From JBBSJV01 sp038256935 (GTDB lineage Bacteria > Patescibacteriota > JACMRA01), in assembly GCA_038256935.1 (NCBI GenBank), contig JBBSJV010000027.1, positions 1-15,252 of the forward strand: a stretch of 15,252 nt of DNA. Direction: 5' to 3'. The notes under the pieces were generated by a model that was given only the letters and a program-made list of their open reading frames with translations, had not been told where the DNA came from and did not search any database. Position 1 is the first letter of the stretch; each line of letters starts with the position of its first letter. Positions 6,466 to 14,338 of the stretch are shown here, one piece after another. The translations under genes were made by a program, and so were the position numbers.

Positions 6466-7860
6466 ATGCAGTTTAATTTGGTACTTTCTAAAGCCCGTTC
6501 TTACTTAGAAAAATCTTGGGCTTCTCCTGTTGGAAGATCTGTCTTGATTGTAACTTTTTTTACTTTTGGTTCAAGGTTTTTAGGTTTTGTCAGGCAGTTT
6601 TTGATCCTTTCTAATATGGATAAACTGGAGTCTGATATCCTATTGAGTGCAAATAAAATCCCAGAAATATTATCTGTAGTTTTACTTATGGGCACAGTGT
6701 ATAGCTCTGTGCTACCGATTAGCTCTAACTTGCAAAAACAAAGCAAAGAAAAAGTCTCAAGCTATCTCAATCTTACACTGACTACTTTATCAGCTGTTTT
6801 ACTTGTGTGTATGACAATCATGTTTGCCACTATGCCTCAGCTTCTGGAGTATTTTACAGGTCAAGGACTTTTGCAAAAGGTTTATGGAGTAGGGCTTTTT
6901 AACCAATACGTTTTAATTGCCAGAATACTACTACTGCTTCCTCTAATCTTTGCTGTACAATCAATCTGGGGGGTCTTTATAACTATTAATAATCGTTTTT
7001 TAATTTATTCGCTTGCTGGAATATTTTCTAACCTTGGCAGTATTTTAGCGATCGCTTTTACAAATGGAGATGTTATTTTTACAGCTGTAGGAATGGTACT
7101 CGGTGGAGTTGCAGGAAGCGCTTTGTACCTTATTTATGCACTTAAAGACCAATACAAATTAATTAATTTTAATTTCATACAAGAATTTAAAACGCTTAAA
7201 TCAATATTTCCCCAGTGGCTACAGACTTGGAAACTATTTGTACCTAGACTATTTGTAATTGATGGGTTTTATGCTGCCTCTTTTGCTATCAATCCAATTG
7301 TTCAAAACCCAGGGCAGGTTACAGCTTTTGATATTGCAACTTCGACTCAAGGCGCCTTTTTTATAATTGTAACATCCCTTGCCACTGTAGTTTTCCCTGA
7401 TTTATCAGATATTTTCGATAATTTTGCCACTAAAAAAGATTATTTTTATTCCAAGATTGATAAATACATAAGCTTAGCTTGGAAATTAGGTTTTGCGGTC
7501 TTGCTGATTAATTTTATTGGTTCGCCGCTAATTATTTGGCTTTATAAGGTGTTAGGCAGAGGGCAGGGTACTGAAATGTATATTATCTTATTAGCCTTAG
7601 TTGCAGGGCTTAGTATCCCACTTCGATCAGTTCGCGAAATTTTATCTAGATATATTTATGTACGGCAAAGACAATGGCAACCGCTAATTTTATCAACAGC
7701 AGGTGTTTTAGGACTTTTAGTAAGTATGTGGGTCAGTATGATAGTCTTTGATGATGCTGGTGTAGCTGCAGCAATTGGTTTTATCGGTTATAATCTAGTA
7801 TGGGTGCTTGGAGCTTTTTGGATACTCTCTATAGACAGAGCTAAAGACCAAGCTAATTAA
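6466..7860 (+). CDS. murJ: Lipid II flippase MurJ (MviN family)
   Basis: A very hydrophobic protein of 464 residues with many membrane segments, typical of the MOP-superfamily flippase that moves lipid II to the outer face of the membrane. Family motifs are at the N-terminus: SRFLGFVRQ (36-44, matching 'isrllGfvRe'), ANKIPEIL (62-69, matching 'AfriPn.l') and MGTVYSSVLPI (75-85, matching 'G.ls.afiPv'). LFVPRLFVIDG after the first half corresponds to the central helix region that carries a conserved arginine. It is somewhat shorter than the roughly 510 residues of E. coli MurJ. It follows the second FemX gene by 2 bases, which ties lipid II modification directly to flipping. Confidence 0.88.
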   Translation: MQFNLVLSKARSYLEKSWASPVGRSVLIVTFFTFGSRFLGFVRQFLILSNMDKLESDILLSANKIPEILSVVLLMGTVYSSVLPISSNLQKQSKEKVSSYLNLTLTTLSAVLLVCMTIMFATMPQLLEYFTGQGLLQKVYGVGLFNQYVLIARILLLLPLIFAVQSIWGVFITINNRFLIYSLAGIFSNLGSILAIAFTNGDVIFTAVGMVLGGVAGSALYLIYALKDQYKLINFNFIQEFKTLKSIFPQWLQTWKLFVPRLFVIDGFYAASFAINPIVQNPGQVTAFDIATSTQGAFFIIVTSLATVVFPDLSDIFDNFATKKDYFYSKIDKYISLAWKLGFAVLLINFIGSPLIIWLYKVLGRGQGTEMYIILLALVAGLSIPLRSVREILSRYIYVRQRQWQPLILSTAGVLGLLVSMWVSMIVFDDAGVAAAIGFIGYNLVWVLGAFWILSIDRAKDQAN

Positions 7861-7908
7861 ACTTAAGATCATTGCCAAAATATTATTTTTGTGTTACTGA
7901 TTTAAAGA

Positions 7909-8409
7909 ATGTCTTGGAATACAACAAGTTTACCAAAAGTTAGAATTTATACAAAACCCTTGAGTAATAGCCAAGTAGCTACAAATCCATTCAACCCTTT
8001 GCAATCAAATCCATCAAAAATCACTAATCATATCGAGCCAAAAAGATTTTCTGGAAGCGAGGAATTCAAGTTACTTAGCTATGCCCAAGAGGGTGATAAA
8101 GAAAAGCTTAAAAATTTAGAAGAAAAACTAGAGCTAAGATTCAAACCATTGCCAAGTATTAACACGTTTGTAAAATCTATAACTAACAGTCTCAGACTTG
8201 CTTTTAAAACAGTATCTAAAACTATAAATTGGATTAAACAAAAAGCATCTCAGATCATGAGATTTATAATCCAAGCTTATGACGTTTTTGCTAATATTGT
8301 GAACAATATATGGGCAGTACTTGGAATATTGTTTCTACCATTTAAACTTGTTTTCTGGCTTTTAAAAATGGTTTATAAACTATTGTCTTATCTGGTCTCT
8401 AATCGCTGA
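7909..8409 (+). CDS. Unknown small protein with amphipathic and membrane-spanning C-terminal half
   Basis: I do not recognise this 166-residue protein. Residues 1-50 are polar and probably disordered (rich in Ser, Asn, Pro). Residues 50-78 are a charged helix (EGDKEKLKNLEEKLELRF). Residues 84-128 read as amphipathic helix with spaced Lys/Arg and bulky hydrophobics (SLRLAFKTVSKTINWIKQ). Residues 129-162 are strongly hydrophobic (VNNIWAVLGILFLPFKLVFW and onward), either one long segment or a hairpin bent at P144. No signal peptide precedes it, so the N-terminal half probably faces the cytosol. It sits between MurJ and a NUDIX gene in the same direction, in a cell-wall context. ATG start without Shine-Dalgarno; TGA stop. 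A TATTAT (7881-7886) upstream could be a -10 box, but I find no matching -35. Confidence 0.7.
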   Translation: MSWNTTSLPKVRIYTKPLSNSQVATNPFNPLQSNPSKITNHIEPKRFSGSEEFKLLSYAQEGDKEKLKNLEEKLELRFKPLPSINTFVKSITNSLRLAFKTVSKTINWIKQKASQIMRFIIQAYDVFANIVNNIWAVLGILFLPFKLVFWLLKMVYKLLSYLVSNR

Positions 8410-8433
8410 TGAATTTTTTAGCCTAAGGCTTGT

Positions 8434-8482
8434 AGTAGACTCAAAATATCCTTTTTTTAATCAAAATATTGGCTAGTCTACT
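8434..8482. repeat. 8-bp perfect inverted repeat in the gap before the second NUDIX gene
   Basis: AGTAGACT (8434-8441) and its reverse complement AGTCTACT (8475-8482) flank 33 bases containing a run of seven T (8452-8458) and two copies of TCAAAATAT (8441-8449, 8461-8469). The right arm ends on the first base of a perfect TTGACA (8482-8487). It could be an operator, a weak stem-loop or chance. The rest of the 8410-8544 gap holds nothing I can name. Confidence 0.35.
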
Positions 8483-8544
8483 TGACACTTGTAGGAATAT
8501 CTGACAGATTAAAAACATATTATCCAGTTAAAATTGTTATTCTT

Positions 8545-9234
8545 ATGTATGAAGATCTTGAGGGTTATGATACCCAAATACCCGATGATGGTGAGTTAGA
8601 GGAAACTACTAAAAACCAAGCTTTGCGGCCAAATGCTCAAGCAATAAATAAAAAATTCAAACTAAAGCACGTCTTTCGCGGTGGAGCAGTAGTCTGGACT
8701 AAGCACAATGGACAAGATTACTATTCAGTTTTTCGCAGTAAATCCAGACCAAATAGAGGAGTCCAGATCCCAGGAGGTAGAATAGAGCGAAATGAAAACC
8801 CAGCTGAGGGTATTATCAGAGAGGTGTTTGAAGAAACCGGGATTGAAACCAAGATCATTTGCCCCCTTGGCATGATTTATTTTGAAAACCCAGATGATAA
8901 TTATTCTAGTTTGCAGATCTATTATTTGGTCAGGCCAACTAAACACATGGATGTGCGTAGTAAATGGCAGTTTGTAGATAAAGATCATACTCATCAAGAA
9001 TTGGAATGTTGGTTTGAGCCAATTGATAAAGAGCCAACTTTTTTGGCAGCAGGTCAGTCTGAGGTTATCTATATGTTTAGACAGTGGTTAGATGAACATA
9101 AAAAAGATCCAGAGGAATCTAGCTCTAATAACAAAAACAGGTCTATGGACAAAAAAAAGAGAAATCGCTTTAATCCAAAGGGTGGATATAAGTCCAACTA
9201 CAAATCAGATCAACCCTCAATTGAACTTAATTAA
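8545..9234 (+). CDS. NUDIX hydrolase with basic, low-complexity C-terminal tail
   Basis: Numbered from ATG 8545 (229 residues). The NUDIX box is complete (78-100): G78, E84, then REVFEETGI (92-100), which is the canonical REUxEExGU. The core domain spans about 42-180 and includes FRGGAVVW and QIPGGRIE. It should hydrolyse a nucleoside diphosphate linked to some group; housecleaning of oxidised dNTPs is possible, but the substrate cannot be read off. Residues 1-40 are acidic (EDLEGYDTQIPDDGELEE). Residues 183-229 are hydrophilic and lysine/asparagine/serine-rich (MDKKKRNRFNPKGGYKSNYK), suggesting nucleic acid or membrane binding; this is inference. An in-frame TTG at 8482 was not used as start because it is the first base triplet of a perfect TTGACA hexamer. 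It is 10 bases upstream of the PBP gene. Confidence 0.85.
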   Translation: MYEDLEGYDTQIPDDGELEETTKNQALRPNAQAINKKFKLKHVFRGGAVVWTKHNGQDYYSVFRSKSRPNRGVQIPGGRIERNENPAEGIIREVFEETGIETKIICPLGMIYFENPDDNYSSLQIYYLVRPTKHMDVRSKWQFVDKDHTHQELECWFEPIDKEPTFLAAGQSEVIYMFRQWLDEHKKDPEESSSNNKNRSMDKKKRNRFNPKGGYKSNYKSDQPSIELN

Positions 9235-9244
9235 TTAATTCTGT

Positions 9245-12200
9245 ATGCAAGACTACAAACATCTTATTGATAAAGAAGATAACGCAACCGATTCGCAAAA
9301 GAAAAATAGTCTTGATAACCAAGATCCTACTGAAAACCAAGATTTTAATTTTGAAGATAATCAAAAACCTCAGCTTCCAGAAAAATTTAAAACGCCACCA
9401 GAGGGTAAAGCCGCCCTTATTTGGTGGAAAATTCGCAAATTTGTTTATATTCATAGAAGATCTATTAAGATCATTTCACTGGTTTTACTAGCTCTGCTTG
9501 CTACGACCACGGTGGTAGCTGGTGGAATTTTGATGCAAAGATACAATAGAATTACAAATATTGAGGCAAGAGCAACTAATATCTCTGAAGGAAGTATAGT
9601 CTATGATCGAAATGGCGCGGAACTATTTAGATTTTATGATGTGGACCAAAGAAGAGAAGTAGTAGGTCTTGATCGTATTCCTGATGAAATGAGGGGAGCA
9701 ATTATTGCTCTTGAAGATGAGAATTTTTATCGTAATCAAGTTGGAATCCCATGGTGGAATCTAGTCGGAGCTACTGGTAAGTGTTTTTTATCGGGTGGAG
9801 ATGACTGCAGGGGCGGTAGTGGATTGTCTCAGCAACTTATTAAAAATGTTACTGGAAACAATTCACCAACAGTGGGTAGAAAAGTAGATGAGCTCCTCAC
9901 GGCTATCAAATTTAACCAAGAACTTGGTGGTAGTGATAGTGAAAGAGAGAATAGAGTGTTAGAACTGTACCTCAACTGGGTTCCGTTTGGTAGAAACAAT
10001 TACGGCGTGCAAGCGGCTTCTCAAAGCTACTTTGGCCATGATATTGATTCGCCTGAAATGAATATTCCAAAAGCTTGTTATTTGGCGTCGATGGTTCAAA
10101 AGCCCTCAGTATTTGCTGAAGGAATCAGAATAAATATCTTAAACAAAGAAAATCCTGAAAACCAAATTGATAATCCTAGATTTGAGGAGCTTGAGACCAG
10201 GAAAAATATTTGTATTCGTAAAATGTTTGAACTAGATCTTAAAGAAAACGGTAGTAGCAAATTTATTACTACTGAAGATCAAGTCCTAGCTCAACAAGAA
10301 TTAGAAATCGAGTTTAAAAAAGCCCAAACCAACGACAATACTACATATGGACATTTACGTACCTATTTATTGCAAGAGTTAAATAATAATTTAAGCATCA
10401 GTGAAGGTGATCTATTGTCTCAAGGTTACAAAATCACCACCACTTTTGATAAAACTATCCAAGATAGAGCTCAAGCCATAGTAACAAATGGAGTTGGTAA
10501 TTATGTTATCCCTGCTGGAGGGAATAATGGAGCAGCGGTGATACTAGATGGGCCCACTTCACAAATTGTAGCTATGGTGGGATCAGCTGACTTTAATAAT
10601 GAAGATATTGGAGGGCAAGTTAATGTAGCCTTAGCAGCTCGCCAGCCTGGTAGTAGTTTTAAACCCTATGTTTACGCTGCAGCCTTTGCAAATGGGTTTA
10701 ATCCTGGAACTCTTGCCATGGATGCTAGAACTGATTTTGGTGGAGGGTATGCACCGCAAAACTTTAGCCGTGGGACACAAGGTCCGGTTTCACTTAGATC
10801 TTCATTACAAAACTCGCTAAATATCCCAGCCGTTAAAGCAGCCTATCTGACTCAAAGCCCATCTGATACTCCAAACACAGCTCAAGCCGCTAATAATATT
10901 TTGGAATTTGCAAAACAAGCCGGGGTCAATCTTCCATTTGAAGATACTTGTACATTATCAGCAGCTCTGGGTGGTTGTGAGGTAAATATGCTTAGTCATG
11001 TAAATGGATATTCTACATTGCTTCAAGAAGGAAACTTCAAAACACCAATACCATTTATCAGAGTGCTTGATCAAAACGGAGATGATGTATTACAAATCAC
11101 CCAAGCTATATCAAGTCCATATCCAACTCAAGATAATCGAATCGATCCTTTAATTGCTAGACAAACAGCTAATGTACTCTCTGACTATGGGGCAAGAAGT
11201 CCGAGCGTTTGGGGAAATAGTCTGAGAAACTTGCAACTGGCAGGCTGGGAAGGGGCTAATACAGTAGCGGCTAAAACTGGTACTACAAATGATGTTAAAG
11301 ATACATGGACAGTTGGCGGTACTCCTTATTATACAATTGGAGTCTGGTCTGGAAACACTGACGGAAGGCCAATGAGATCAAATGTAGCCTCTTCAACTAC
11401 AGCAGCCCCTATTTGGCAAGAGCTTATGAGGCTGGCTCATGAAGGTAAAACTCCACGAGGATTCTCTACTCAAGGACTACAACAAGTCAGGTTAGATCCT
11501 AGAACAGGACTAATTTCTGAGACTGGAAATGCAGAGCTTTTGACCCAAAATCAAGTTAGTAATCTTAGTAGGGCAACAGCAAACTTAGCTAGGCCTGACT
11601 TTGATCCTGCTGCCTCTTCTGTCTTTGAGACAAGATCAAGTGTGGTTTATAAAACCCAAAGAGTTTATATCGCTGATAACAGGCTAATTCCTGACGATCA
11701 ATTAGCTAATTTCCCTCAAGAACTAATTGAAGAAAGGCAATGTCTGGTCTTTATTTCCTTTTTCCCAAGAGCGGCTAATTGGTTTAATCCAGTACAAGAA
11801 TACGCCAAAAACATCCCACCTGATGATCAAAATTGTCCAAGTGAATTTACAGATGTGGATCCAACATCGCTTGGAATAACTTTGGAAACAAATCTACAAA
11901 ATGGCCGAGATTTACCTGATACCCTTGACTTTGATTTTTCTCTAGCTTTTCCAAATGATACTCTGAGTGAGGTAAGAATAACTATAAATACAAGAAGAGT
12001 AGATCTAAAAGATGAAACAGAATCAAGTATTAGTTTAGACACTGAAGAAGTCTTGGATGATCTCAACATCAACCTCAGAAACAATGATGAAGTGATTATT
12101 GTAGTTGAAGCAACTTCAGCCCAAGGTAAGACAATTAGAGAGACCTTTACCTTACGGTACAGAAATAACAACTCGTCCAGCTCTAGCTCTTCCTCATCTT

Positions 12201-12316
12201 CTAGTTCTTCTAGCTCCTCATCTAGTAGTAGTAGCTCTTCCTCATCTTCCAGCTCTTCTAGTAGTGTGATCTCAAATCCCCCAGTTAATAACCAAGTACA
12301 AGATATATTAGACTAA
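9245..12316 (+). CDS. Class A penicillin-binding protein (PBP1A-type, GT51 + transpeptidase) with poly-serine tail
   Basis: A 1023-residue bifunctional peptidoglycan synthase. Residues 1-70 are cytosolic and charged, 75-97 form the single membrane anchor. The GT51 domain carries EDENF (157-161, with the catalytic glutamate), GGSGLSQQLIKN (190-201), RKVDE (212-216) and LYLNWVPFG (241-249). The transpeptidase domain has SSFK (470-473, SxxK), SLN (524-526, SxN) and KTGTT (677-681). Thus both activities, lipid II polymerisation and stem-peptide cross-linking, look intact. Residues 750-970 are an additional C-terminal extension, 880-971 with a beta-rich look, followed by 31 serines (977-1007) and a 16-residue end. 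Departures from the usual GT51 motifs are N164 for the common histidine and GLS for TIT. It lies 10 bases after the NUDIX gene; TAA is followed in frame by TAG. Confidence 0.95.
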   Translation: MQDYKHLIDKEDNATDSQKKNSLDNQDPTENQDFNFEDNQKPQLPEKFKTPPEGKAALIWWKIRKFVYIHRRSIKIISLVLLALLATTTVVAGGILMQRYNRITNIEARATNISEGSIVYDRNGAELFRFYDVDQRREVVGLDRIPDEMRGAIIALEDENFYRNQVGIPWWNLVGATGKCFLSGGDDCRGGSGLSQQLIKNVTGNNSPTVGRKVDELLTAIKFNQELGGSDSERENRVLELYLNWVPFGRNNYGVQAASQSYFGHDIDSPEMNIPKACYLASMVQKPSVFAEGIRINILNKENPENQIDNPRFEELETRKNICIRKMFELDLKENGSSKFITTEDQVLAQQELEIEFKKAQTNDNTTYGHLRTYLLQELNNNLSISEGDLLSQGYKITTTFDKTIQDRAQAIVTNGVGNYVIPAGGNNGAAVILDGPTSQIVAMVGSADFNNEDIGGQVNVALAARQPGSSFKPYVYAAAFANGFNPGTLAMDARTDFGGGYAPQNFSRGTQGPVSLRSSLQNSLNIPAVKAAYLTQSPSDTPNTAQAANNILEFAKQAGVNLPFEDTCTLSAALGGCEVNMLSHVNGYSTLLQEGNFKTPIPFIRVLDQNGDDVLQITQAISSPYPTQDNRIDPLIARQTANVLSDYGARSPSVWGNSLRNLQLAGWEGANTVAAKTGTTNDVKDTWTVGGTPYYTIGVWSGNTDGRPMRSNVASSTTAAPIWQELMRLAHEGKTPRGFSTQGLQQVRLDPRTGLISETGNAELLTQNQVSNLSRATANLARPDFDPAASSVFETRSSVVYKTQRVYIADNRLIPDDQLANFPQELIEERQCLVFISFFPRAANWFNPVQEYAKNIPPDDQNCPSEFTDVDPTSLGITLETNLQNGRDLPDTLDFDFSLAFPNDTLSEVRITINTRRVDLKDETESSISLDTEEVLDDLNINLRNNDEVIIVVEATSAQGKTIRETFTLRYRNNNSSSSSSSSSSSSSSSSSSSSSSSSSSSSSSSVISNPPVNNQVQDILD
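12173..12265 (+). repeat. Poly-serine coding tract with an internal 48-bp duplication
   Basis: Thirty-one consecutive serine codons use all six synonyms (11 TCT, 6 AGT, 5 AGC, 5 TCC, 3 TCA, 1 TCG). An 18-base sequence beginning TAGCTCTTCC occurs exactly at 12184-12201 and again at 12232-12249, a 48-base (16-codon) offset, and the bases after each copy are also similar. The tract therefore seems to have grown partly by tandem duplication but is kept as serine despite codon drift. Confidence 0.85.
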
Positions 12317-12323
12317 TAGAGAG

Positions 12324-12352
12324 TTGCAATTACCAGAGAAACAGGATATACT
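12324..12352 (+). promoter_or_regulatory. Candidate promoter of the beta-propeller gene, near-leaderless
   Basis: TTGCAA (12324-12329), a 17-base spacer and TATACT (12347-12352) match 4 of 6 and 5 of 6 sigma-70 consensus bases. ATG 12362 follows 9 bases after the -10 box, so the mRNA leader would be only a few bases. An AGGA at 12343-12346 lies inside the spacer and so is unlikely to be a ribosome site. It suggests transcription separate from the PBP gene. Confidence 0.42.
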
Positions 12353-12361
12353 CAGTTGTTT

Positions 12362-14338
12362 ATGGATGGGATACAAATTAGATCTTTATTTAAAAAAAAT
12401 AATTACAAAAAAATATTGTTAAGCCTTTTAGCTTTATTTATTATTCTCTCCAATGCGTTTCTGTATCATAATTACCTGCAAAATATTGTAGAATTGCAAA
12501 CCCAAGCTAGTAGCCCAAATAACTTAGATGTAAATATCAGTTCCTATCTAGGATCAACAGGTCAAGATATCATTTACACTTCTCAAATCTATAATTATAA
12601 CAAGATAATACTAGCTGGAGAATCTAGTAATCTTACAGAGATGGTTCAAGTTAATTTAGCTGGTAAGACATTGGAAGAAATTCAGATTACAGATTCAAGC
12701 CATACTGGTTTTGTCATGATTTTATCACCTAACGGGCAAGTTGTAGAGTCTGTTATCTCTTTACCTAGTGCTGTTGTCGATAGTTCATTGATTACAAGTG
12801 GTAATATATTAATAACAATTTCTGATTTAGGACAGATAAATATTATTGATCTAACAAGTAAGCTAATTACAAATACATTCACTGCACCAGCAGGTGGGAA
12901 ATTTTCAAGAGTTAGAGTCGATGCGACAGCCCCAGGCTACATAGCAGGTATTAGAAATGGAAAAGTTTCAGTTTTTGGCATTGATGGCAATCAAATAGGC
13001 GCTAGTTTTGACCCAGTTGGTAAGCAAATTATGGATATTGCTGTAGATCCTGAATCTTTAGATCTGATCATAGTTGGTGAGACTCAAAAAGATGGGGCTC
13101 CCTGCACTCAGTATCGAGGAGGTTGGATGAGAAGCTATAAATTTGATGGTGGCTTAAACTGGACAAATTATGACTGGACCAAAGAACAAGTAGTCAATCA
13201 CTGCGCAGATGCGATGCCGATTTTAGTGAGTATGGGCCTTGATGGCAAGATCTACATGGCAGCAGAGAGTGCAGGTGGAAATACTGTTTTTGCAAAAGAT
13301 CCAAGGGATTTAAACAAAGCAATTTTGACCAAATACGATCAGTTTAACGATCCCTATAATACTGCCTCTAATCATATTACTTTTTATGGGCGATTTGATG
13401 CAGCTACAGGAAATATTGAAAAAGGTCAGATGATGCTTTCAAGGCTTAGTAGCGGGGCAGGAAATACCATAAAACCGTTCAGTATTGAAGCTGATGAAGC
13501 CGGAAATGTAGTTTTAAGCGGAGAGAGTGCATCCCATTTTCCAGATAGAATCTCAAGAAGTGGTGAAAATTCAGGTAATCCTCAAAAGACAATAAATAAC
13601 ACTTTGATAGCTCCATATGCAGGAGGAGAGGGTTTTGTGGCTAAAATTAGCAGTGATTTTAACTCTAGATTAATCTCAACTTCATTTACAGGAACTGATG
13701 GAAATAGTCAGTTTTATACGGTTGCAACTAGAAATGAAAAGGTTGTTGTTGCTGGTAAGATTACCAAAGGCCAGCAAGTCATTGTCAATTCTTTACAAGC
13801 ACAAGGTGGTGGTGTAGATGGATTTTTTGCTATCTGGGGAGGTGTGGTGGAAAATAACCTTGAAGAACCGATCAATCCAGAAACGCCAACTGATCCTGAG
13901 ACTCCAGTTAATCCGCAGCCACCGATTGGACCATTACCCCCAGCAAATACCAACCCCTCAGCTTGTAGTAAAGACAGGCCATGTATTATTTTTGATCAAG
14001 AATTGTTCTTTTCTCCAGAAAAATCTAACCCAGCTAAATACGGGACTGAAGATTTGATAATCGGTTTGGCTGATAAAGTAAATGGAGAAGATATAAAAAC
14101 TTGTAAGATAAGTAGTAGAAAATATGGTACAACTAATAATTTTGTAGATATTACCGACTCAGAAAATGCCACCGCCACTACATGCTCAGCCACAATTTCA
14201 GCAAGTAATCAGGCTTTCAATCAATATGATCTGCTAGTTGAAGTAGAGACAGTGGGCGGGAATTTTTATACAGCAAATCCTAGTTATTTCCTAAAACTTG
14301 GAGCAATCGGCCTTGTAGTAATAAGCGCAAATCAGTAG
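12362..14338 (+). CDS. Membrane-anchored extracellular beta-propeller protein (SBBP-like repeats) with Pro-rich linker
   Basis: Numbered from ATG 12362 (658 residues). A short basic N-terminus is followed by one hydrophobic segment (about 17-37), a signal anchor or uncleaved signal. Residues 60-497 are beta-rich with repeated 'D..GN..lsGES' blades; the clearest unit is DEAGNVVLSGESASHFP (378-394) with GGEGFVAKIS (421-430), strongly like SBBP/propeller repeats, and DGKIYMAAESAGGN (294-307) is another. Residues 502-527 are a linker of Pro-Glu/Pro-Thr units (NPETPTDPETPVNPQPP). Residues 535-658 are a separate domain with four cysteines (535, 541, 581, 608) that could form disulfides outside the cell. 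I infer a surface or periplasm-equivalent binding or scaffold protein; no catalytic motif is visible. An in-frame TTG at 12356 would add two residues. It overlaps the convergent gene by 7 bases. Confidence 0.75.
   Translation: MDGIQIRSLFKKNNYKKILLSLLALFIILSNAFLYHNYLQNIVELQTQASSPNNLDVNISSYLGSTGQDIIYTSQIYNYNKIILAGESSNLTEMVQVNLAGKTLEEIQITDSSHTGFVMILSPNGQVVESVISLPSAVVDSSLITSGNILITISDLGQINIIDLTSKLITNTFTAPAGGKFSRVRVDATAPGYIAGIRNGKVSVFGIDGNQIGASFDPVGKQIMDIAVDPESLDLIIVGETQKDGAPCTQYRGGWMRSYKFDGGLNWTNYDWTKEQVVNHCADAMPILVSMGLDGKIYMAAESAGGNTVFAKDPRDLNKAILTKYDQFNDPYNTASNHITFYGRFDAATGNIEKGQMMLSRLSSGAGNTIKPFSIEADEAGNVVLSGESASHFPDRISRSGENSGNPQKTINNTLIAPYAGGEGFVAKISSDFNSRLISTSFTGTDGNSQFYTVATRNEKVVVAGKITKGQQVIVNSLQAQGGGVDGFFAIWGGVVENNLEEPINPETPTDPETPVNPQPPIGPLPPANTNPSACSKDRPCIIFDQELFFSPEKSNPAKYGTEDLIIGLADKVNGEDIKTCKISSRKYGTTNNFVDITDSENATATTCSATISASNQAFNQYDLLVEVETVGGNFYTANPSYFLKLGAIGLVVISANQ

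Noticed and set aside
8421..8431. AGCCTAAGGCT-type palindrome after the small membrane protein as a terminator
   Set aside because: The arms leave a loop of about one base, which cannot form, and no T-run follows immediately.
8482..8544. TTG start for the second NUDIX hydrolase
   Set aside because: The TTG is part of a perfect TTGACA, and the 21 added residues look non-conserved; ATG 8545 is preferred.
11827..12171. Open frame on the minus strand inside the PBP gene
   Set aside because: It is antisense to a well-supported coding region and is serine/leucine-rich because of the sense codons; no start context or family signal.
12343..12346. AGGA as a Shine-Dalgarno site for the propeller gene
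   Set aside because: It is 15 bases from the ATG and inside the -35/-10 spacer. It would suit only the alternative TTG at 12356.
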